A DNA stretch of 64,000 bases, from the NCBI GenBank assembly GCA_017311315.1, contig CM029654.1, positions 25,503,879 through 25,567,878 of the forward strand, read 5' to 3'. This DNA is from Dendrocalamus latiflorus (lineage: Eukaryota > Streptophyta > Magnoliopsida > Poales > Poaceae). Positions 23,162 through 34,477 of the stretch are shown in pieces. The first letter of the stretch is position 1. Each line of letters begins with the position of its first letter. The translations under genes were made by a program, and so were the position numbers. The notes below the pieces were generated by a model that was not told the DNA's origin, did no database searches, and worked only from the letters and a program-made list of their open reading frames with translations.

Positions 23162-24127
23162 GGGCCTATTTGGGAGAGCTCCACCAACTTCAGATTCACG
23201 AAAAACGTGGATCTGGAGCTGGATTCACCGTGGAGCAGCTCCATGGTGGATCTGGGATTCGTCAAAGTGTTTGGTACAGCTCCACCTCCCTCTCTATCTC
23301 ACTTACACCTGGGCCCCACGCGTCAGGGGCAAAATGAAAAAAAACCCACCTGGCCCCACGCGTCAGGCGCGGCAGCGGCCGGCGGGCGCGGCCCCGGGCG
23401 GCGCAGGCGAGGCACGGCGGACGCGGGGGAGGCGGCGGCCGGGAGGAGGCGGTCGGAGGCGGGGGAGGCGGAGGCCGGTCGGAGGCGGGGGAGGCGGGAG
23501 GAGGCCGGTCGGAGGCGGAGACCGGGAGGAGGCGGGGGAGGCGGAGGCCGGGAGGAGGCGGGGGAGGCGGAGGCCGGTCGGAGGCGTCGGAGGCGGAGGC
23601 CGGGAGGAGGCGGGGGAGGCGGAGACCGGGAGGAGGCCGGGGAGGCGGAGGCCGGTCGGAGGCGGGGGAGGCGGAGGCCGGGAGGAGGCGGGGGAGGCGG
23701 AGGCCGGTCGGAGGCGGAGACCGGGAGGAGGCGTCGGAGGCGGAGGCCGGGAGGAGGCGGGGGAGGCGGAGACCGGTCGGAGGCGGGGGAGGCGGAGACC
23801 GGGAGGAGGCCGGGAGGAGGCGAGAGTCGGCGGAGGCCGCGGGAGGAGGCGGAGGCCGGGAGGAGGAGGGGAAAAAATAGAACGAAACGTTTTTTTGTGT
23901 AACCAGTGGCAATGGTAGGTAATTTTCCCCAACTCCACCAAGTTTGAGTTGGTGGAGCACCCCTTGAGGTGCTCCACCAAATCCATGAATCTGGGGGGTA
24001 GATTCACCATTTTCGTGGAGCAGATCCATGGTGGAGCTGCTGGAGCTAGAAGTGTTTGGCTAGGAAAATTGAATCTGGATCTGTTTTTTGTGAATCTGGA
24101 GCTGGTGGAGCTCTGCCAAACAGGCCC
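23162..24127. mobile_element. non-autonomous TIR element with GC-rich minisatellite core
   Basis: The left end GGGCCTATTTGGGAGAGCTC pairs with the right end, whose reverse complement is GGGCCTGTTTGGCAGAGCTC. Similarity continues inward through CCAGATTCAC-type phrases and CTCCACCA/TGGTGGAG repeats. AAA borders both ends but lies in A-runs, so the target duplication is uncertain. The core, 23,400-23,870, is a minisatellite of GGGGGAGGCGGAGGCCGGGA-like units. It opens long Gly/Arg- or Pro-rich frames on both strands that are not genes. Confidence 0.7.
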
Positions 24128-25060
24128 AAAAAACCGGGATGCAGGGATCAGATACCTGCTGACTAGGCAATTCACAAAAATAATGAATGGTTTAGAACAA
24201 TGATAGAATTAGAACGAATATGATATTTTGACGAGCTAGGTCTTGCTTTGAACAAAGGGTTGTTTCAAGGAATTAGAGGTATCTCGATTGTAGAAATTAC
24301 CAACTAAACATCCTAGAGAAACTCCCCCTTTTAAACACATTTTGGAGGAGTTCAAATATGAGTTCAAACCTCATGTTATATTTTTTTTTCCTTTGAAAAG
24401 TGAAAGGCATTTCCCTCTCTCTTCAAGAAATTATTTCCTCCAAAATTCCTCTATTTTGTTTCCTGTGAACCATCCAAACACATCTCTTTTTTTATATTAA
24501 TGTGATTTCAATTCCAGTAGGATTTTACTATACACGCCATTCAATTCCTTCTGCTCTTACTGCATTCCAAATAGGTCGTTTTAGAGTGTTTAAACTTCCA
24601 ACAAGTTTGTCACAGACTTCCTCCGTCCAAGTAGTCCTAGAAAGTGTAAGTTAAAAATTCTTAGATTTGACTATCAATACGTAGAAGAATATCTATACGA
24701 ATTTTGCATTACTAGATACATGCTTTCATACACCGGCGAAGCCACTGCTGGGTCGATTTTGCATTACTAGGTACATGCTTTCATACACAGGTGGAGCCAC
24801 CGCCAGGCGACCCTGAGTGGCCGCTCGGGCTCGCCAGCGAAAGCATAATGGATTTCTCTACAGTCGGTAAGGTTGAAGATAATGTTTTCCCATGCAAACG
24901 TTCAACATAGCTAGGCTTGATAAGACACCATTTTTTCTTTTATAGGAAGAGAACTACATGTCATTGACAAGCATGGATTAGTATCCTCCGCAACTTTCGT
25001 CTACAACAACATTGTGGGGACTATAAATTAATGCATGAAACAAGAATATACGACTGTTAA
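24128..25060. other. intergenic, with a ~59-bp tandem duplication
   Basis: TTTTGCATTACTAGATACAT and the following bases at about 24,699-24,754 recur at 24,758-24,813 with a few changes. No gene is supported. Confidence 0.5.
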
Positions 25061-25663
25061 AATATAGAATTTTTTTGTACGAATAATCTATTTTTTATTC
25101 AAAATTACAGAAATATACCCGCGGCAATATTTTTTACAAAAATATGCTCCAGTCGCCCAATGGGGGACGACTGGAGCCAATCGCCCAACAGGAGGGCGAC
25201 AGATGTCCAGTCGCCCCCCTTCCCGGTTGGGTGACCTGAAGTGCAGTCACCCCACCATCGGGCGACTACACTCAGCCCCCATGAATTTTGTCAATTTTGT
25301 AGTTTTTAACTGGAAAATAATCTCCTGGAGTTGTAATAAAAGTTTATGTTCATTGTATGTTGTAGGTGCGTAACAAATTTTGGGAATTTTTTTAGGAACG
25401 ATTGACCGTAGAACGATCGGTACATACGATGGTAAGTAATATTTTGATGTTACTGAGAATTCGTGTACAGAGAAAACCGGTATGTTCATATTGTTAGATG
25501 ACTTGCTATGTGAATGATTGAATGCGAAAAAATGAGATAATAGGTTTGTCTGAATTTAAATAAACTTCATAATACAGTTGAGAGTAACATGCCGCGTACT
25601 TTTTGATTACATGCATAACATATAGCATCATGTGCGACTAACCCACCTAACTGCTCATACGAC

Positions 25664-26444
25664 CTATTGTGTGGACCGGGGCCATTTTCCCTCCCTTACC
25701 CGCTCGGCGTTGAACTCTCCGGCGGCCTCTTTTGCCTTAGCCGCCATTTCCCTCTTTCTCTCGCGCTCCCTCTTGCGAGCCTCCCGCTCCCTACCCATGC
25801 ACATTTTGAGATGAGCTTTCATCTCACGTTGTATACGCAGGGTTTGCTCGTTCTTGTGGCGCTCCTCCTCCCGCATCTCCGATGACCTTGCGACATTCCA
25901 CTCCTCGAAGTCGAGGGCCCATTGGTCCTCAAGGTGGATCTCAAGATTAATCCATTTGCGGTAGGCACATAGGGGTTCTGGGGACTGTAAATACAGAGGA
26001 GAGATTGTTAGTGTGTGTGCTGTAAAAGAAAAAAGGTAGGGGAAAATGGTGCATCTGGTCCTTACCGGTTGCCGATAGGTTGCGGTGTTTAGACGACGGA
26101 CGGGGTAGTCACCGGGATAGTTTGCGCAACCCCAGAACGTATACCTAGGCTGATGCGGTACTTAGACTTGAAGAACTTGCACGTGTCCCCGCACAAACAA
26201 AGGGGGGTGTCTCCCCATCAGGTAGGAGTTGCGATGAACGCTCGGTGGGAACGTTCGGGGTGGGGTTGTTGCTAGGGGGCCCCTCATTACGGGGAGCTGA
26301 CTTCGTAGCACGCTGGGCTTATTCTATCTAGGCCGCAATAGCCCTTATTTTCTCATCGCGGGCGGCAGCTATCCGTGCTAGGTCGCGGGTCTCCTCCCAT
26401 TGCTTCACCATCTTGTCCCATTGTTTCTTTTGCCTTTTGTCCAT
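25664..26444 (-). pseudogene. GRF-type zinc finger / coiled-coil protein, MULE-borne, broken
   Basis: Reading on the minus strand, the frame starts near 26,444 with MDKRQKKQWDKMVKQWEETR. A stop follows after about 38 codons. A GRF-like finger, GDTCKFFKSKY then PRYTFWGCANYPGD, appears farther on but in two different frames. An intron (about 26,068 to 25,987, GT...CAG) leads to a last exon, 25,664-25,986. That exon encodes a long charged coiled coil rich in Arg, Glu and Lys and ends WPRSTQ. At least one stop and one frameshift make it a pseudogene. GRF fingers bind single-stranded nucleic acid in characterised proteins; its role in a MULE is unknown. Confidence 0.55.
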
Positions 26445-26534
26445 CCCGGTGCGGTGAAGGAGGCATGGTGTAGTGTAGGGTTTGGTTACGTAGTAATCTC
26501 TAAGAAACCCCGTGGACCTCAATTTATAGTGTGC

Positions 26535-27115
26535 AAAGCTGGTAAGCTGGGCCGTGAGGTCTTGTCGCTGCGGAAAGCTGATACGTGCGGTCATGTCGCT
26601 GCGCAAAGCTAGCGTGTTCGATCTTATCACTGCGTAAAGCTGGCCATGCTGTCATGTCTGTGAAAAGCTGCGTCGTCATGTCATGTCACCGAGTAAAGCT
26701 GGCATGTTCGGTCTTCTCACTACGCAAAGCTGGCCCGTGTTGTCATGTCATTGTGAAAAGCTGCGTCATCATGTCACTAAGGAAAGCTGGCACGTTCGGT
26801 CTTCTCACTGTGCAAAGCTGGCCCGGCTGTCATGTCACTGTGAAAAGCTGCGTCGTTATGTCATGTCACTAAGGAAAACGGGCAAGTTCGATCTTCTCAC
26901 TGCGCAAAGCTGGGCCTTGCTGTCTGGTCACTACGAAAAGCTGCGCCGTCATGTCATGTCATTGAGGAAAGCTGGCCCGTGCGGTCATGTCGCTTCAGAA
27001 AGCTGGCCCGTGTGGTCATGTCATAGCGGAAAGCTGGTCTTCTCGCTGCGCAAAGCTGGCGCAACCAGTCTTCTCACTGCGCAAAGCTGGGTTGTCATGT
27101 CATGTTACCGAGCAA
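26535..27115 (+). repeat. AAAGCTGG minisatellite
   Basis: About 18 irregular units of 25-45 bp carry TCTTCTCACTGCGCAAAGCT and TCATGTCATGTCACTGAG-like phrases. The array lies between the two divergent GRF pseudogenes, where their promoters would be expected. Open frames through it (for example 26,683-27,126) are repeat artefacts. Confidence 0.8.
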
Positions 27116-27202
27116 ATATGGGCTGAAGTTACGCTATATAATGAATGGACGAGGTGGCGCTGGTTGGAAGAACTATCTTCTCCGTCATAGAGTAACCCAC
27201 CA

Positions 27203-27814
27203 TGACGGACGCCGAGGGACCACTGGAACATGGGTCACCAAATGAGGACCTTTCGCTCGAAAGGAAGGAAGACTTCGGCCCTACATACCGCTTGTTGCCA
27301 AGTAGACGCGCTCAGCCAGTGTGGCCAAAATGCAAACACATGCAGGACGCGGTGGTGCAGGTGGCAGAGGGCCATGAGCATGGTGGTTGACGTTTCTTTC
27401 GGTACCCATACTCCGGGGTACAAGTTCGCACTCGTCTATTTTGTTATACTACTAATATAGCTTCGATGTTAATGTTTGTTAGTAGCAGGTGGATAAATAT
27501 GACTTCGTGCGATGGATTGATCCTCCCCATGAATGGTATATGTCGACATACGTGCATACGTTGTGGGAGATAATCTTTGATTGGAGGTACGCATTGAGAG
27601 TCTTGAAGAGCAGAATGATGACCTCCGCCAGCAGGTGGAGCGCGAGAGGGGCAACAAGGAGGTTATCAATATAGGGAGTTCGTACGACTCTTCATGCTGC
27701 TGCGCGAACCCTAGTTGTATATGTGCTTGCCACTACAAAGACGGCCAGCCACGTCCGAGGCGGCCCTCTCAGCAATACTCCATGTGGGTGCCACGAGGCT
27801 CGTTCGACATATAG
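27203..27814 (+). pseudogene. second GRF-type zinc finger / coiled-coil protein, MULE-borne, broken
   Basis: The frame starts MTDAEGPLEHG at about 27,203 and reaches WPKCKHMQDAVVQ and EHGG. It then meets TGA where the GRF consensus has the first Arg of GRRFFRCPYS. The next codons still read RFFRYPYSG, with Tyr in place of the zinc-binding Cys. An intron (27,419 to about 27,488) leads to VDKYDFVRWIDPPHEW. A one-base deletion near 27,580 then shifts into a coiled coil (LEVRIESLEEQNDDLRQQVE) and a Cys-rich tail, CCCANPSCICACH. The gene is convergent with the transposase, an arrangement like mudrA/mudrB of MuDR, though the protein is different. Confidence 0.6.
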
Positions 27815-28062
27815 GCAACGATATGTACGGTTGTACCAGTGTGCTCAGCACTCTTGTTCGAAATAATTTTCAATGTTGTTAAACATGTAATTGAATGGTT
27901 CGTGCGTCGTTGCCGTTTCCATTAGTGCAGTTTACTATTCGTTTGTTGTGCGCGTTGAGAAGGTAAGGAGAAGTAGAAGTAAACTCGGCATTGTACAAGT
28001 AAAAGTTTACTACGTAAATAACAAACGTAAGCAATACATGAACATATAGTGTATAGTACGGA

Positions 28063-31000
28063 CTACCGTCCCCCAACAACATCCCCAGCACCCCCTCCAT
28101 CGCCACCCTGGCCCACTCCGTCTCCGCATCCGCGCCCTCCCATACGGCCCCGCTTGGCCGTCCTCCGCTGCAGCGGGTGACGACGCCCAGACAAAGTAAG
28201 ACGCTCGGGAGACCATCGTTGCCACCGCTGAGCTGGTGGAGTGGGCTGCACCGCTACCTGTGTGCCCCTCTGATGCACCGGTGAGGGCACTCCTGGAGAG
28301 AACTTCTGGTGGTGTGCCCCGAGGTGCAGAGTCAGACGCCGGCCCGGGCCAGTCCGAAAAGTACTGGTCGGGATCGTCCGGGTCTGGGGAGACGCCATAT
28401 CTCGGCTTGGGGAAGAAAACACATGAAATATACGATAGATTTAGTATGACATTCTGCACATCATAAGAGCATATTAAACAAACACATTTTACAATGTAAA
28501 TTTATTTCTAGTCTCCAACAACTAGTAGTACAGGCCATGCCGCTCTGCCTACTGATCAGCACATGCATTGCATCGTCTAGCTATGTGCCCCTCCTGACCG
28601 CATCGCCCGCAACGTGCACCAGATGCTCTAGCTTGCGATTCGTCCATATCATTTCTAATACGCCGGCTCTGTCGCCGACCCTTCCCACCCTTCAGCATGT
28701 TAACATCTGGAATTCAGGTCCTCGCTGCAATGTCCAAGGTGGCGAAGTTTCCGACAACCCTGAACCCCCGGAGCTCCCCACACCAAGCATGCAATACCCT
28801 CTCCTTAAAGAAGTACTCGGACATAAAGATCGAAGGATCCATGCCCACGGTCCCGCATGCAGCGAGGACATTAGAGCATGGCTTGTGTAACAACTTCAGC
28901 TTATTGCACGTGCAGCTATGTTCGTTTGCATGATCTCCAAGGCATACCTCATGGGTAACAAGGGAATGAGCCGTCCCAAATCCGGCTCTATCACGGAGTA
29001 TCACGTTGCTCCCTATTGCCCATGACCTGCACTGTGTGCAATTGACCCTTCTGTGCCTTCATCTCCATGTATGCCATGATTTTCGATGAATACAGGGCTC
29101 GGGAATTGGCCGCATAAAGTACGGCATACGCGTGCCTCTCCCTGAAGTAGCCGATTATGTTGTAAAGAACACCTTCCACGATGGCGACAAGGGGCTGAGA
29201 ACAGAGGCCCCTGAGAACCCAATTGTACACCTCAGCAAGGTTAGTTGTCATTATGATGTACCTTGCGCCGTCCATGTCGTGTAACAACGACCACTTCTCC
29301 AATGGTTCTCCCTCGATCCACTGCAAGAAGCACTTGATGTTTCGTGAGCTTCTCCTTCTTGGACCAGCTGGGTTAGGCTCATCGAGTGCTGGCAAGCATT
29401 GCGGTTGTGTCGCCCCAGGAATGACCGGCCCCTTGCTCCTCTCGTCAACATGCTTCCTACTATGCTCATCCAACAACGCCTACAAAGCATCAAATTTTCT
29501 TCGTTGGTTCTGCATCGCCAGCCTCTTGAATAGCTTCATCAACTATTGTTTCGGAAACTGCTTGAAAAAGTTCGCTCCTAGGTGACAAATGCACCATCTG
29601 TTCCTCATGTCCGACCAAGAAAAGGGCTCCTCGGGGTCTTCCTGAAGTTTTCTTATAACCTTTACAATCCCGGCGTGGCGATAATAGATTACGCACACAC
29701 CAGGATGAGTGCCGGCAACTCCAACCCTGACATATCTGAGAAACCACAACCAGCTTTCATAATTCTCACTTTCCACGAATGCGATGGCCAACGCCAATAT
29801 TTGGTTATTGCCATCAACGCCTATGGTCATCAGGATCTACCCCTTGTATTTGCCTGTAAGAAAGGTCCTATCAACTGAGATCACTGGCAACATGTGCCTA
29901 AATGCCTTGATGCAAGCACAAAATACTAACAAGGCTCTCTGTGTAGGATCGAAATAGCAACAGAGGGGGTGAATAGTGCCTTCAAAACTCCCCAAGTATT
30001 CTCACCAACTTCTTCTCCAATAGCTATAGAAGCTACGAAGGCAGAAGATGAATGCTCACTGGAAGCCGAGACTAGAAATCAAGACATCAAAGCACAAACT
30101 GACGGACTACAGAACCGATAATAGAAAAGCAGTCGGCCAACAACCGAATAAAGCACAGAGCGGACAAGGTGAAAACAGAGCGGGTGAAGCGCACGACCTC
30201 CGGACTCAAAATATGTAGAACTTTTGATCCTTCAGTCTAACAGCTACGAAACTTTTACCACAACAAGAGAACAACCTCAGGTTGAGAAACTACAGAGCAA
30301 GAGCAAACTCGTTGCTGTGGACAAAGAGAGAGAACTGGTCGAAATCAGAACAGAGGATGTGAGAAGCGTTCGACTGCTAGGCCAGATTTCTGAGTAACTT
30401 GAGACCCTCTGGTCTTTGGGTCCTGGAACTTGGAACACTCCAAATGCTCAACCTCTGGAAGATAAAACATCACAAAGGAGACAACTCTCCGCCGAGACCA
30501 ACACAGGAGTTATGGTCGAACTCGGAACAAAGCACCTCGGGAGCACTCGACCACTTGCTAGAGAAACTGGTCGAAACACCTTGCCCTCGGGAGAAAACTA
30601 GCCAAAATGGTCGTGAGATTGAATCCCAGTTTAGAGCAAAAGAAGCCAAAGCAACTCGACAAAAAGGCACAACTCAAAACAAAACTCTACTCAACACATG
30701 AAGGCCGAACACAACAGAGCACCCAAGAGACGAAAACTGAGATAGAACAGATACATGAATCAAAACATCTCAAATGAAATGAGGCTCACATAGATACAGA
30801 GAGATGAATGATTACATAAGGAGGTTTCACAGCCACTCCATACACACTCTCGTTCACAGAGCAACGCACACCAAAACAGAGAGAAAGACCCGAGTGACTT
30901 GCCGAAAACCTCAAGCGTGCCCTCGAGTTCTACTCCTCTATTTATAGTCACCAGATACTAGGGGAGAACCCGTTAACCCCACCTAACACCGGGTTTTACC

Positions 31001-33496
31001 ATTGCTTTACCCACTAGCAAAACGGACTCCAGTGTTTTGTCTGCCAACACCAACGGCTTCACTGCTTTGCCCGTTAACGCCAACCACTCTTGTGCTTTTG
31101 CAGAGACATAGCTTCCCTTTGCAGCTTTCCGAATTTTTCTAAAATGCCACTCCGCTGCCTTCCCGGAAGCTTCCTCCTCTTCTTGCTGTCCAAGACTTGC
31201 AACCACCTTGAACGCCTCATCGTCTTCGGCATCTTCCGACCACTCACCGACCTCAACACCACCTGTGCTTAGTTCGGTCATCCATGCCTCGTCACGACTA
31301 GCCTCAAGATCCTGCAACCATGACAGACAACAAAACATCACATAGCACCGCACTAGACAAGGGTAACATCCATTTGCATCAGAAAAAGGACTCAGAGCAC
31401 ATTCCACAAAGTCGTAAATGCATTACGATCGGTCGGAATGTCAAACCATTAAATGCACAAGATCTACGACCATAACACAAGACCATACGATCGATTCCCA
31501 GCTGAAACGACCGCTCCTGGAGGTTATACGACCGATTACAAGTGACCTACGACCACATTGAAGACTCTCGGGAGCTTCCGACCGCTTACGCGTGCAAAAC
31601 AACCACTTTCGACCGCAACCGAGGCTTGTCCGACCGCGTCCGACCACAACCGATCGAGCCCGAGTCAATCTGATCACGTTCGACTGCCTCTCAACGTGGT
31701 CGAAGACTGCCGACTACTCATGTGGTCGAAGTCGAAGTCTGTTGACTTCCGACCACAGCGGTCGAAGTCTTGGCATCCAACTGCTTCTCGCTACAACGTG
31801 GTAGTAAGCCGTCGACTCCTCAACGTGGTCGTAGCTTCGAACGCCGACTTCCGACCGCAGTGGTCGTGGCTTCGACTTATGACTTCCAACCACGACCAAA
31901 GTGGTCGTAAGTGCGCTCGACCACGGCCAGAGTGGTCGTAAACGACACAACGTGGTCGTAAACAGTCCTGATGGTCTTCAACCACGGCCAGAGTGGTCGT
32001 AAACCTTGCTGCTACCTTTCGACCACAACCTAAGTGGTCGTACACCATCCCAGTGACCTACGACCACACCCAATATGGTCGTAAAGGTCTTCTAACCGCT
32101 CAAACATGGCTACGACTATGCAGGAAGCACCCAAACCAAACTCAATCTTTCTAAACCAAGTGTCAATTACTCATCACAAACATGTGGTCACCTCCACATG
32201 GTCTCTCACTCTGCAACACCGCATATCCTGGTGGACTTGTGGACGGCTTGTCTTGCACAATGATATATATGCCCGGGTTCCTGTCCTGCAACATCTTAAG
32301 CATACAAGGAAGATTGTCGTACGCCACCTTGAAAGACTCAAAACGTTTTTCCAGCGCCTTCTGCTTGGCACGCCACGCCTTCGCGTAGCTAATCTTATAA
32401 TTGAATTTCTTCTCGATAGTTACCACGATATGCGTGGCCTCCATGTCTTTCTTCTCCCTCCACTATCTCTCCGTACATCAAATTGGCTATAAAGTGGACG
32501 TTAGGTTACGATGCCTCGCCAAAACACTGTTGAGAATGCAAGAGTGGGACTCCACCTTCGACACAATCCAGTGAGTCTCATACTTGGGTCTACGTGCATA
32601 CACCTTCCAAGGACAACCACCTGCTCGCACTTCATGGTATACTGCTCCTGACTTGATTTCATGACCCGAAAAACCCGCTGCATTGAAAGGGCCCACAACT
32701 TGATGGCATCCTACAGAATTGCCTTGTCAGCAAACATAGAATGCAACCAAATCTCTGTCTCATGATACTCCCACGCTGATTCATGCTCATCAATGTGCGG
32801 AAACACCCTCAGCATTAAGCCGGTTCCATTCCTACGGGTAGGAGCTTCATCCTTATCTGAACTGTCCTCGTCGTCGTCTTGTACAGCTTCCTCTTCAGCC
32901 CATGCCCTCTGGTCATCAGAATGCATCTGATGCACGATGTACTCAATATGTTCCTCTTCATAGGCTTGTCCAGTTCCCTCTCTATGGCTTGACCATTGTA
33001 ACTCTTCTCCATGTACCACATCGGCTTCATCACGAGTAACTTGATCATCTTCGCCAACATGCGGCCCGCTCGAGCTGCTTGCACCTCCCGGAGCAAGGGC
33101 GGACGTATGACCTTGCACAGGTTCTAATGAGCACGGTTGCACAAGTAGGACACACTCATATCCATGGCGCCGGCACCCTTGCACAAAGCCCTTCCAAGCA
33201 GCAGTGCGCAGCAATGTTTTCAACTCCCATCTGATGTCCGTGGGAGACCGGCTCCAAAGCCCTTGCACGACGACGCTGCACACCTCGGGGTCCAACGAAA
33301 AACTCCGGGTCAGCGAACCTCGACGCATCACATCTGAGATCTGACCATTCTCGTCATCCGGATGTACTAGTGTGACTTGCGGATAACCGCTCAAATCCAT
33401 ACCATTCGGACCTTCACAAACGGTTCCAGCACCGTAATGCACTCTCAATGTAGTGGCTATTGCTATTGCTGATATCGGCCTGCATATGTGTTTCAA
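28063..33496 (-). pseudogene. MuDR-type MULE transposase, decayed and split by a solo LTR
   Basis: On the minus strand the recognisable order is as follows. First comes an acidic N-terminal region from 33,496, then the DNA-binding MuDR part (CPWKVYARRP, about 32,620). Next are AYAKAWRAKQKAL-like sequence and PGYAVLQ at 32,213, where the solo LTR interrupts. The MULE domain resumes with VISVDRTFLTGKYKG and VDGNNQILALAIAFVESENY, then NLAEVYNW. Then come a SWIM finger (CTCNKLKL...PCSNVLAAC) and a zinc knuckle, CGRCGQEGHIARRC, ending at a stop at 28,549; a proline-rich tail exon to 28,063 is possible. Decay is clear: a stop at 32,711, frameshifts near 32,640 and 32,490, and TAG after KYKG. The second catalytic Asp is replaced (VCVIYYRHAG) and the SWIM His is replaced by Asn. 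It cannot be active. Confidence 0.85.
29942..32208 (+). mobile_element. solo LTR (2,267 bp), copia/SIRE-like, inside the MULE transposase
   Basis: The insertion starts TGTAGGATCGAAATAGCAAC and ends GGTCTCTCA. The TG...CA termini are flanked by a 5 bp duplication, CTCTG, at 29,937-29,941 and 32,209-32,213. Removing it rejoins the transposase reading VLQ-RAL. The GAGGGGGTGAATAG phrase near the start is typical of grass SIRE/Maximus-type copia LTRs. A TATA-like CTATTTATAG lies at about 30,935. The 3' third (31,440-32,110) is a run of GACCACN(n)GTGGTC palindromes related to those at 330-4,640. No internal protein or second LTR is present. Confidence 0.88.
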
Positions 33497-33950
33497 TTTT
33501 GCGACATGTCAAATAGCATAGCATAATACCAAAGTACCGACATACTGCAATTCACATTTCACCGATCGTTCGCATGTCGTAACCCACTATAATAACCTCG
33601 TACTATGAACTTACTACATACGAAATAATTAAATTCTACCATAAACATTTACTGAAGCCCTTTTTAACCCTCTGTCGCCCGAGCATTGGGCGACTGGAGC
33701 TCCAGTCGCCCAACCGTACGGCGACTGGACCTCCAATCGCCCAACGCCCGAGCGACAGCAATGACTCGCCCAATCGTTACCATATTGCTCACGTGTCGCC
33801 TCCTGGTTGGACGATTGGCTCCAGTCCAGTTGCTTCCCCATTGGGTGACTGGTGCCTATTTTTGTAAAAAATTTTACCGCGGGTATATTTCTGTAATTTT
33901 GATTAAAAAATAGATTATTCGTACAAAAATTTCTAAAATATGACAGTTCA

Positions 33951-34477
33951 AGGCAATACAAGTCCAGACTGGTGACAGATTTCCTGGTTTTTCATGCCGC
34001 CAGGTTATGTGAACAGAAATAAGAAAACAACTGCCCTTGCTCAGCTCAGCCATTTCTCCCACACATACCTTGGTGAAGGTTGCCAAAAACAGCAATTCAA
34101 ATACATCATTCACGACGCCAAGATGCAGCAAACAGATTTTCTTAAGATGTAACCGACACTTATTTATGAGTAATAACTGCTTAACCAATCAAAAGCGACA
34201 GCAAAAATGTGTGAAATGCAAGGAGACTGTAGTATCAAATAGGAATACTTTAGAGTTTATATTTCTGTGTAGAGAGAATGGGTTATGAGTTCAACAACAA
34301 AAGTGACAAAATTATTTTCTTACGCGGACTTATTTTCTGCTTCCTTTTCTTGTTCTGACTGCACAGCGTGAAGTGAACGAGACCAAGAACAGTGTGGGGG
34401 TTGAAAATAATAATTCATTCTGGAATAAAGAACGCAGAGAAGTCTATGTAAACACAATGAATCAGCATTTCATTCTG
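33951..34477. other. 3' flank of the RING gene
   Basis: Sequence between the MULE and the RING-gene stop codon, probably including that gene's 3' UTR on the minus strand. No separate gene is seen. Confidence 0.4.

Larger units (their letters stand above)
25061..33941 (-). mobile_element. Mutator-like element (MULE), about 8.9 kb, decayed
   Basis: The long terminal inverted repeats share TTGTACGAATAATCTATTTT, then AAAATTACAGAAATATACCC, then GCGG, giving over 100 bp of similarity at 25,061-25,175 and 33,830-33,941. Probable 9 bp target copies GACTGTTAA (25,052-25,060) and GACAGTTCA (33,942-33,950) match at 7 of 9 positions. Inside each TIR lie clustered CCAGTCGCCCAA/TTGGGCGACTGG motifs. The element contains a MuDR-type transposase pseudogene, two GRF-zinc-finger pseudogenes, a minisatellite and an inserted solo LTR. 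The exact ends are by eye. Confidence 0.85.

Noticed and set aside
23207..24175. Gly/Arg-rich and Pro-rich frames of 230-270 codons on both strands
   Set aside because: Produced by the GGAGGC minisatellite; open on both strands at once.
30399..31407. Open frames of 100-144 codons inside the solo LTR
   Set aside because: LTR sequence without gag/pol motifs.
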